Shown here: positions 56,232 to 64,000 of the stretch, one piece after another
How positions within the stretch are numbered: the stretch's first letter is position 1
How the letters are laid out: each line of letters opens with the position of its first letter
Source: Bryoerythrophyllum caledonicum
Lineage: Eukaryota; Streptophyta; Bryopsida; Pottiales; Pottiaceae
Direction of reading: 5' to 3'
Assembly (NCBI GenBank): GCA_963971425.1
Contig: OZ020514.1
Coordinates: forward strand, 41,701,158-41,765,157
Length of the DNA: 64,000 nucleotides
Notes under the pieces: generated by a model
The model's database searches: none
What the model saw: only the letters and a program-made list of their open reading frames with translations
Told to the model about the DNA's origin: nothing
Position numbers and translations under genes: made by a program

Positions 56232-57564
56232 TCAGCAGCCCGGTGCACTTCGAGCCCCATTGTTAATTGTTGTTGGTCCGAAATCTAAACCAAAAAAGAA
56301 TGCTACACCTAAACTAACCTGAGTCGGAGCACATTTTGCCCAATTTCTTCCACTTCTACGTAAGGGGGAGATCTCCACCAGAGCCCGCCGCTTGACCTTG
56401 GCCTTCTTCGTTGTTGCCGACAAAATGTTGGTCTTCTGGGTTGACGGTCCGGTTGTTGGAGAAATCCTAGACACCGGAATTCTGGAATCCCAAGGTGGAG
56501 GTGGCTGTTCTGGTGAACCTTCCGGAATTAGAGGTGCTGCTGGTTCTGGCTTGGAAGCTCACCTGGTCTCCTCAACCAAGTCCCTCTAGCTTCTGGAGGG
56601 ATTCCTTGGCCCGAGCGCTAATCTCCGGGATACGGACTTTGGTGGTGCCTGGGGGTCAAATTCTGTCAGAGGATGTGACAGGCACATGTTTGGTGGTGGC
56701 AGCAGATTTGGCAGCTTCTTCAATATCTCTCCCGTACTAGGATTGGGAGATTCGATGCCCTCCACCGGTTTCCGAGGTGATGGAGTATCAAGGGACTCCG
56801 GATTTGCTGAGGTACCCGGAGCTGGAGTTGACTTGGGCTGTGGTGGTTCCGGAGGGGCTGTGGTCCATCCCGGGGTCGTAACGTCCTCCGGTACTGGGGC
56901 CGCCTGGTCTTCCGGAACCATCTGGGTAATGTTGTCGACCAGAAGCTTCATGTGTTCCTTGGTCCGGCCCATCTTCTCCGCTTGATCAAGGAGAAATCGG
57001 ATGATATTGGCCCTGGTCACCTTCTTCTCCTTCTCCACCAGTTCAGTGAAGAGCTGGCTCCGGTTGACCACGTCTAACGGAAACTTTAGGGCCTCCCGGA
57101 CCTCCATCAAGGCAGCCGCCGAGGCATTGGCCTTTGCCTCCGCTTGTTTCCGGGCCACCAGCGCCAGCGCTGTCTCTTGCGAAGGTGCGCTACCTTCTTC
57201 TCCATCTCCGTGTTGGCTTTGTACATGGTAAATATCTGAAGGTGCAACGCCTTCGTGTCACCCTGCTTTCTCCGGAGATCCTCCACTCGGTCGATGGCGT
57301 CCTCCAACCGGCTAACTCCTAGACCTTAGAAGACCTACGCTACCCCGGTGGTAATGATGAAGTTGGTCTCCTTGAAGGAGCCCACTCTCCAACCGACCTC
57401 ACGCAAGAGATTGTCCATCCCCTTCACCTAAGCCTTGGAGTCTTCCGGATCGATCTTCCTCCTCTTCCGGCTGGCTTCCGTTGACGGCCCAGACTTGTCT
57501 TCCTTAGATGATGCGTAGAAGCTGCGGATGTCCGGTCTCTCCGGCACTGGATCCTTCCCTCAAG
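56232..57564 (-). pseudogene. Element D2 ORF, gag-like, cut by hAT element
   Basis: The frame 57158-56586 (plus short frames at 56232-56474 and 57107-57307) encodes ALMEVREALKFPLDVVNRSQLFTELVEKEKKVTRANIIRFLLDQAEKMGRTKEHMKLL, directly comparable to D1 ALGEVWEALNFPVDTVNRSILFNEP...IIRFLMDYARKMEKTWGQM, followed by a Pro-rich tail and ISPLRRSGRNW (D1 ends ASPIRRSGRHK). The N-terminal part is interrupted at 57564 by the hAT element. Confidence 0.55.
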
Positions 57565-57789
57565 CAGGGTTGTTCTGGGGACCTCCCCGTCCGAAAGACC
57601 AGGAGGTCCGCTCGTCCGTCCGTTAAGGGTCAGGGGAGGTCCGTTATGGATCAACTTAGGGTTGACCACCTGGAAGGTTAAAACTATTTTACCTCGTCCA
57701 CGAAGCATGCCACGCATATAACACGTCACCAAATTATTTGAAGGATAAAGCTGACATGGAGGGTTTAGGGTCTTCAGGTTTAGGTTGCA

Positions 57790-57965
57790 GGCATTTTGGG
57801 CGTGAATGTCTCGGGGGAGGGGCGCGGACGTCTCGGGGGGGCGCGGACGTCTCCACGGGGCGTGGACGTCTAGAGGGGCTCGGACGTCTCCGGGGGGGGG
57901 GCGCGGACGTCTCTAGGGGGCCTGGACGTCTCAGGGGGGCGCGGACATATTGGGGGGTTCCGCAC
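57790..57965 (+). repeat. GGGGCGCGGACGTCTC array, left end of hAT element
   Basis: About eight units of 20-25 bases with the core GCGGACGTCT and G-runs. Same orientation at 61680-61875, opposite orientation at 63830-64000. Confidence 0.85.
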
Positions 57966-58135
57966 GTCTTTGGAGGGAGGAGGGCACGCACACCTAGAGG
58001 GCCAAAACACATCACAAAATTTCTAAGGTATAGGGGATAGACCTACATGATGTAAAACCAATTTTTTTATATATGGAATTGCAAAATACTTTCAACAACC
58101 TTAGTTAATGTTTTATGGACATTGACTAAGGTCAA

Positions 58136-58136
<1 letters not shown>

Positions 58137-58166
<30 letters not shown>
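58137..58166. repeat. (TA)n microsatellite
   Basis: Short TA run downstream of the transposase stop. Confidence 0.9.
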
Positions 58167-58170
<4 letters not shown>

Positions 58171-58230
58171 ATTATTTATCAATAACTCGATGTCTACTTC
58201 ACTTCTATATGTAATATGTTGACCTTCTTA

Positions 58231-59676
58231 TCAATCCTTTTTCATTCTCGAGGCGTGTCGTCTTGGATTCAAACGAGTACCGCCTATGTCCAATGGTGCT
58301 CTCACAACATCTTCGTCATTGGGTGCCTCTGCACAACTATCATCCGATCCATCTGACCGCTCATCATCTCCACAAACTTCATCCTCATCACTATAAGCAT
58401 TAGGTGCATATTCCTCTACTGTTGAATTAATATTGCGCACTTTGTTATTGATTGTACCATCTATCATTGTAGTGACAATTCTCTTCACCTTTCTTCTTTT
58501 GTTTTGGTCGGTGATCCCATCCTCATTGATTCCACGTGTACCCACCACAGGTGCTGAAGACATGGAAGTCCGTCCCGTATTTACCGAACAAAATGGGCGA
58601 ACAATCTTTGGACCTACTCTCGATCGCTTTACACCGCGCTTTGCAGTAGAAGGTCCAACTTCAGGAACCATTCCAGAAGATATGACCGGAGCCTTTGATT
58701 TTGATGTTGGAGTCAATGTGTCCGTTGAATCATGGCGAAGAGGTGTACATGATGAAGATCGACGACTCCTCCCAATTCCCGCAAGTATTGCACCTACTGA
58801 AGGTGTGTTGTTCGCCAACGATGTTCTAAACAATTGGCCAATAGGAACATCGTCCTCCTGCCCAGCGTTAGGACCCCCTAAACCAACATTTCTTGGAACG
58901 GTCTCATTTGATTCTTCACAACGGATACTTTCTTCAACATTTTGTTCAAATGCTTCGTGAGGTTGATGAACTTCATCTCCGTTAGAAACTTCTTCTTCAT
59001 TTGGAATTTGCACCCTACCATTGTTACCTCCACCATTGTCATTGTTGTCATCACTCTGAATGGAATAGTCATCATCATTATCGCTATGATTACCACTCCG
59101 ATGTTCATCAGATCCTTCTTCATCGTCTATATCATCATCGGCACGATAGTATGCAACGATGCCTTCATCTTGCATATCATTAACCACACGGTTAGTGCCC
59201 ACAGGTGACTCCCCGTCAAGTTTCGACCAATCAAAAACTCCATTCGGTTGGTTTAGGGGTTCATCGTGCGACATATTGGCACCTACATTGTCCGCGGGAA
59301 TTTCCCCCCCTTGGTCATCGGCATCATCATCACCAACATCAACACCACCATTGCGTTCACCGCCATCACGATCTTCATGACCATCAGGCCATCCGCCATC
59401 ACCACCGTCATCATTTTCTTCATCAACGTCCATTGGTACAAACTCAGGATCCGAGTCCTCAGAAAACGATTGGTTGTCGTACGAGATAACAAGGTCTGCT
59501 CCACGTCGTTTCCGAAGAAGCTTACTATTGGTGTAAATGTACACTAAGTCCTTTGCCTTCTTTACGCCTAACCGATTGCGAACCTTGTTGTGAACGAACG
59601 AATACATGCTCCAATTCCGCTCACATGATGATGCCGAGCATGTTAAGGAAAGAATACGTTTAGCTATCATAGGCAT
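58231..59676 (-). pseudogene. hAT transposase, C-terminal dimerisation domain and acidic tail
   Basis: AKRILSLTCSASSCERNWSMYSFVHNKVRNRLGVKKAKDLVYIYTN is the hAT C-terminal dimerisation domain (S..CERNWS box). It is followed by a tail of about 400 residues, unusually long, rich in Asp, Asn and Gly (DEENDDGGDGG...), with basic KKRRK-type patches that could be nuclear localisation signals. The codons just upstream (LPHQWWQRVGG) are in another frame, so a one-base indel lies near 59675. Confidence 0.85.
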
Positions 59677-59998
59677 CGCCCCCGACCCTCTGCCACCATT
59701 GATGAGGTAGCATCCGTGTCTCTCGAATGTCTGGGGCCTCTAGAGGGCCGTAAGGTCCAGTTCGCTCCTCAAAGTGTGTTAGTTCGTCCATCACACGGTT
59801 GTGGTTTAATCCAAGGCACCCACTTCAGTGCTTTAGCACTCTATTGCGTGCACGCTTTGCAGTTCCATCACTTTGAAGTTCTCCGCACTCCATCAAATAT
59901 GGATTCAATAGAGCAGCTGCATAGTGAAGATCTGTCAACATCATCTTCCACCTCCAGTTGAATTGCCTCTCGAAGCGGGTTGCTATAATAGGGTCAAA
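59677..59998 (-). pseudogene. hAT transposase, broken middle part
   Basis: After a TGA at about 59999 the same frame as the BED/core ORF continues with FDPIIATRFERQFNWRWKM and LHYAAALLNPYLME, meets a TGA near 59831, then gives FEERTGPYGP...LPHQWWQRVGG. This is the region with the third catalytic acid in hAT transposases. It joins 59999-61471 to 58231-59676, so all three are one gene. Confidence 0.75.
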
Positions 59999-61471
59999 TC
60001 AAAATGGTGCATTACGTAGACCAAACACATGCTTCTTAAAATTATTCATGGCCAACCATGCCCTCCCCATCGCCGGAGTTTGTCCATCAAAGGTCCTGAG
60101 AGTCACAATAGCTGGCCCCACGAGATGCACAAAATTTTCACAACGCACCCAGAACGTCTCGTCAAGAATAGTATTCCTGACCAAACATGCCAGTGCGTGA
60201 GCACGATGTCCGTTTTGGCGATTGAATAAAGTACTCACGTATTCCACCCATTTCTCATGGACTACCACTTGGAGTAGTGTTGCTTTCACCCTCATCAATC
60301 GACTAATCTTCAAAAAATGGCAGGCAAATCTTGTCTGTGCTGGCAAGAGTAGAGACAATTTTGGGCTGGACTGGCGAAACAAAGCCATCGTCACATGACG
60401 AGTCCTTATGTAAACGCATATGCGTTTGGCCAAAATAATCAAGTCCTTGAAGATTTCTTCCTTGCCCCAATCTTCCAAGAGGAAATCAATGATGTGAGCT
60501 GCACAACCTTGCTTATAAATGTGTGGAAGATCCTCTACCACCATGTCCATAGCTCCCAACATTGCACTGGCATTGTCTGAGCAAATTTGCACCACGTTTT
60601 GCGGTCCCACAGCTACAATGTACTCCTTCAACTTCCCAGCTATATATCCTTTGTCTTTTTTGTTCCCCGTTGTATCAATGGAACCAAGGAATATATCTCC
60701 AACATGACACACAAGCATGACATTCATCAATGGACGATGAACAACATTGTCCCATCCATCTGTGCAAATAGTTGCTCCATATAGGCTTATACAATGCTTC
60801 GTTTTCTCTTCTATTTGCAACTTCACATTGTTCCTCTTTGGCTCAATGTGCCTTGTGCACACTGCATTATAGCTTGGTGGATGATAGTCAAAAGCCGCTT
60901 TCGAGGTTGCTTCCACTGCATCGACAAAGGTTGGATGTCTTATCACATTGAATGGCACATTTGCTTCGTTGAAGAATGTTGCCCATTTTTCATCCAATTC
61001 ATTGGGCTTTGCAATTCGACAAGCCTTCGTCATGCTTTGTTGCCGCATAGTTCTTGGGATACAAGAATCAGCTCTACTGGGGACCCGCATTGATTGAGAT
61101 CGTTCGATATGGAATGTTCTTTCGTCATTTGTAGAGTCTGGCACTTCTACAAATTCTCCACCGTGCATAGACTGACTACAACACGGTGCGACAGTGGCAG
61201 CAGATGACATACCATTTGAACCATAGATTTCCGCATGCGTCATTCTTTTGGGTATTACACCACCGCAATTAGCAAAGTGCCTAAATACCATTCCCGGGGC
61301 CTTCAGACAATGACGCTTATCTGAACCTGTACCATATTTGTAGTGCTTAAAAGCCCTCTGTCGTTTGTAACGGAAGGTCTCGTTGCACCACACACATTTT
61401 ACATGGTCTTTGTCTATGACCGTCCACCATGGGGCCCATTCTTTTGTCGGTTGGCGGAGTGGACCCGCCAT
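59999..61471 (-). pseudogene. hAT transposase, BED finger and RNase H-like core (DUF659-type)
   Basis: 490 codons from MAGPLRQPTKEW. A BED-type zinc finger (VKCVWCNETFRYKR...FKHYKYGTGSDKRHC, C-x2-C...H) is at residues about 20-60. The DUF659 core follows: GATICTDGWDNVVHRPLMNVMLV (first Asp), VQICSDNASAMLGAMD (second Asp), YKQGCAAHIIDFLLEDWGK and TRFACHFLKISRL. A possible 3' splice site (GCTTGCAG, about 61510) lies upstream. This is the autonomous-type transposase of the element. Confidence 0.88.
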
Positions 61472-61679
61472 GTTTCATACCACAGTAGAAGCTGAATGTA
61501 AATCCTTAATCTGCAAGCGTTAGTATGTCACATGCGAAACAATTGATGGTATGTGTGGACATCAACCAAAGGCCAATGTGATCCACTTAGTCTCAAGCAA
61601 GGAGCCCACATGGAGTTCTAGGACAAGAGGCTAACGCTTGAAATAATGATGATTGCCCATCTTCGGTGACATATACACT

Positions 61680-61880
61680 AGACAAGGGGGCGCGGACGTC
61701 TCCAAGGGGGGGCCCCGATGTCTCCGAGGGGGGGTGTGAACGTCTCCGAGGGGGGGCGCGGACATCTCCGGGGGAGGGGCGCGGACGTCTCTAGAGGAGG
61801 GGCGCGGACGTCTCGGGAGGGCGGACGTCTGGGGGTGCGCGGACGTCTTCACAGGGGCCCGGACGTCTAGGGGGGAGTAA
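61680..61880 (+). repeat. Internal GGGGCGCGGACGTCTC array
   Basis: About nine units like those at 57790-57965, between the transposase and kinase genes. Its presence inside the element may mean that two related elements are joined head to tail. Confidence 0.85.
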
Positions 61881-62074
61881 TGGGCGCGAATGTGTAGATT
61901 GTGGGCTTCCTTTCCCTCCCTTTATTCCTCCCAAACTAAAACTAGACATACAACCTTTCCATTGCAACTATAACACATAGTTAACAACATTAAGATTTAT
62001 TTCTATCATGCAAATTTACAAACAATGCCACGTAGGCAATCAAAATGTTCAAAAATTGCTCTATAACTTCGCCA
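61881..62074. other. Downstream region of the kinase-like gene
   Basis: AT-rich non-coding sequence between the array and the stop codon of the minus-strand gene. Confidence 0.5.
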
Positions 62075-63265
62075 CTACAATGTACATCTAAAACAATTGT
62101 CGGGGACTATGAAGTTGTAGTGGGGACCTAGGAAATATGCTACAACTTGAGCAAGTGATGGCCTCTTCGTGGGATCTACGTGAACCAGAGCATCCAACTT
62201 TGTTGTGAATGCTATGGTGTCCATGGTATTCTTGAAGAGGTCTGGACACTCCTGGCCTTGCCATATCATTTTTGCCAAAAAACCGACCGCATATGCATCC
62301 GATTCCATTGTATATGGATGCAACCTCTTCATGCGTTCCAAATTGCGCTCCTCGTCATTTGGTCCCCCAAACACAAAAAACAACTCGGGGGCGACATATC
62401 GCTTCCGTTCCTTCATTTCCCGGCATCGATCTTCATCTTGGAAACCAAAATACGAAGCCTTGTTTTCTACAATTTGGCTTGCCATCCCCCAATCACACAC
62501 TCCAATATATACTTTCTCCACATCCTCCGGTGGAAAGTGGAGTAGAACATTTGACGGTGTTATATCATTGTGGATGATTTTTGCCTTATGGACTAGGTCC
62601 ATTACATATATGAGAGCCCAAGCCAGCATTGCTCTGTTCTTTCGAAAGGCAACAATTTTTTGGCTCTGCTCGATGGTGAGATGTTTTATTTTCATTACTT
62701 CCTTGTTGCTCATTGCCTCAGACGCCAAGCTATTGAATTTTTGTAAGTTGCGAATGCTATCACCGTTCCACCACAATGTATAGGCTTCTATGCTATTTGA
62801 ATTAATAGCCCAAAATTTAATCACACCTGGATGCTGAACAGGGCAAACTAGAGCCTCAATTGAACGTTGCTCACGCTTCTCATGTTCCGTTTTAGCCATT
62901 GAAAGTTTGCCCGCAAATTCAATGTGGATTGGAATATCTGGCATATCTGCAATCCGTACTTTCCGCACTTTGCCGTATCCTCCTTGAGAATCAAACCCAG
63001 ACAATGGTACAATCTTTGCCTTCTCTGGAATCCACACTACTCCCGAGTGCATGTGTTGTTCCATCGCCGCCTTCAGCGCTTGTTCATTCCAAGGCATGCC
63101 CTTTTTATTGCCTCTTGAATGTTTTCCACATTCCTTTTGAACCCACTTTAGTTTCTCAAAAAACTGAGCGTCTTCATCGCTCCTCGCTTCTCCCCTCGCT
63201 ATTTTTACCACGCATTCAAACACATGCGTGATGTTTGTTATAGCTGTGATGACTTGTTGTGCCAT
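62075..63265 (-). CDS. Protein kinase-like protein carried by hAT element
   Basis: 396 codons with all kinase landmarks in order: glycine loop SQGGYGKVRKV (residues 93-103), the Lys in EFAGK (120), HND (232-234, where H-R-D is usual) with N239 in IHNDITPSNVLL, D-W-G (258-260, where D-F-G is usual), and VAPELFF (291-297). The tail is YTMESDAYAVGFLAKMIW and DPTKRPSLAQVVAYFL. Asp and Lys are kept, so activity is possible; the Arg-to-Asn and Phe-to-Trp changes set it apart from typical plant kinases. The 63266-63655 block is in the same frame and separated only by a TGA, so this may be the second half of one gene. It sits between the arrays of the hAT element, so cargo is likely. Confidence 0.75.
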   Translation of the reverse strand: MAQQVITAITNITHVFECVVKIARGEARSDEDAQFFEKLKWVQKECGKHSRGNKKGMPWNEQALKAAMEQHMHSGVVWIPEKAKIVPLSGFDSQGGYGKVRKVRIADMPDIPIHIEFAGKLSMAKTEHEKREQRSIEALVCPVQHPGVIKFWAINSNSIEAYTLWWNGDSIRNLQKFNSLASEAMSNKEVMKIKHLTIEQSQKIVAFRKNRAMLAWALIYVMDLVHKAKIIHNDITPSNVLLHFPPEDVEKVYIGVCDWGMASQIVENKASYFGFQDEDRCREMKERKRYVAPELFFVFGGPNDEERNLERMKRLHPYTMESDAYAVGFLAKMIWQGQECPDLFKNTMDTIAFTTKLDALVHVDPTKRPSLAQVVAYFLGPHYNFIVPDNCFRCTL

Positions 63266-63655
63266 TCATTTTGGAGCATGGAAATACTTGTTCATGCAAT
63301 CCATAAACTGCTCTGATTGAGCGAGTTTGCTCCAAAATTCACGTTCCAAATCAGCCTGTAGCTTTAAAACCCTCGCATGTCCATAATCCAAAAATGATTT
63401 CTTCAACATATCTCGTGTACAAATACGATAGTAAGTGATGGTCACCTCTCTAATGAACTCTGTGTATTCCTTTGGTGGATATCCTTCGTCCCTCTCGTTG
63501 GCGGAAATATTCTTCTTATTCTTCTTCCCCCCGGAGCTTGAAGAAGGAGTTGAACTAGTTCCCGATTTCGATCGTACCTGGCTCATGGGGTCCATCACCT
63601 CCGGAGCATCCAAATCTTCATACATGGGCCTTTTGCCAGATCCTTGCTTTGAAGA
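63266..63655 (-). pseudogene. N-terminal part of the kinase-like gene, or an upstream ORF
   Basis: The frame starts MSSKQGSGKRPMYEDL at 63655, directly after a strong 3' splice site (T-run then GTGCAG, ending at about 63673), so the upstream codons seen before it are intron. It has a Ser/Lys-rich low-complexity part, then a helical part (RDEGYPPKEYTEFIREVTITYYRICTRDMLKKSFLDYGHARVLKLQADLEREFW). The TGA at 63268-63266 is immediately followed by the kinase ATG in the same frame (K-stop-M), which suggests a nonsense change in a protein of about 525 residues. Confidence 0.5.
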
Positions 63656-63829
63656 CATCCTCAAATAGTTTCTGCACAAAAAAAAAATCAAAAATCTCCC
63701 CTTCCAAATCTAAACATTCCACTGTAGTTCCAAGCAAGACGCGCATTCACACGTCAGGACAAGGAGCCACTATGGAATGGAATGAAGTTGGCCCAAACTC
63801 TTTGAGTTTTATATACTCGTCCGCGCCCC

Positions 63830-64000
63830 CTGGACCTGTCCGCGCCCCCTCCCAACCCGTCCATGCCCTTCTCAACACGTCCGTGCCCCCCCTTCAACCC
63901 GTCCGCCCCCCCCCACCTCCCAACCCGTCCGCGCCCCCCCCCCCTCTTCCCAACTCGTCCACGCCCCCCCCCCCCCCGTTCGCTCGCCTTTCGCGCCCCG
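63830..64000 (-). repeat. GCGGAC/C-run array, inverted, toward the right end of hAT element
   Basis: GTCCGCGCCCCC-type units in tandem to the window edge, the reverse complement of the left arrays, though without the full GACGTC in most units. Confidence 0.75.

Larger units (their letters stand above)
57565..64000. mobile_element. hAT element carrying transposase and kinase-like gene (right end outside window)
   Basis: The left end is CAGGGTTGTTCTGG at 57565, sharing CAGGGTTGT with the fold-back hAT element at 27909; the eight bases before it are CCCTCAAG. A GGGGCGCGGACGTCTC array lies at 57790-57965, and the inverted array begins at about 63830 and runs to the window end. The right TIR and second target copy are not in view, so the outer border is inferred. 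Confidence 0.65.

Noticed and set aside
58942..59547. Histidine-rich and hydrophobic plus-strand ORFs
   Set aside because: They are antisense shadows of the Asp/Asn-rich tail of the hAT transposase.
1..64000. tRNA or rRNA genes
   Set aside because: I saw only a tRNA 3'-end complement used as a primer binding site (35220-35236); no cloverleaf or rRNA-like block was recognised.

Overview
This is a eukaryotic, repeat-dominated stretch of nuclear DNA. I find no host gene that is clearly intact. The content points to the green lineage, most likely a streptophyte (charophyte) alga. The evidence is degenerate CCCTAAA-type repeats, hAT and Ty3/gypsy elements of plant type, a non-LTR fragment that resembles green-algal elements, and above all a Ty3/gypsy element carrying its own cytosine-C5 DNA methyltransferase, an arrangement reported for charophytes and dinoflagellates. 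The species cannot be settled from the sequence alone.

Layout. 1-569: the end of an unrecognised gene on the minus strand. 580-1650: an array of short GATCGGG...CCCGATC hairpins. 2246-7672: a large imperfect inverted repeat containing telomere-like tracts and two facing fragments of a non-LTR element. 7937-13035: element A, a broken transposase-like gene with a GHTHxDID catalytic signature (DUF7869-like), flanked by arrays of the same hairpin motif. 13140-18190: element B, a related gene flanked by a different hairpin array (TTTAGCTC...GAGCTAAA), with a solo LTR in its 3' end. 18250-23100: AT-rich with little recognisable.

23121-37081: element C, a third member of that gene family, split by a Ty3/gypsy element (23535-35757, 518-bp LTRs). 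That element's gag is split by a 5.5-kb hAT-type fold-back element with a perfect 8-bp target duplication (27909-33399), and that in turn holds a solo LTR. This is a four-level nest.

38200-43830 and 55226-57564 are two inverted copies (D1, D2) of an unrecognised element with a coiled-coil ORF; D1 contains a 1,975-bp solo LTR. Between them lies the methyltransferase-bearing Ty3/gypsy element (44420-55225), itself split by a chromodomain-type Ty3/gypsy element (45108-50965). 57565 to the end is the left part of a second hAT element that interrupts D2. It carries a BED/hAT transposase pseudogene and a kinase-like gene, with GGACGTC-rich arrays at its margins.

Nearly every coding unit has in-frame stops or frameshifts, so these are mostly fossils. 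They still show recurring designs: family-specific hairpin arrays beside transposase genes, enzyme genes carried as cargo (methyltransferase, kinase, extra RNase H), and repeated insertion of elements into each other.
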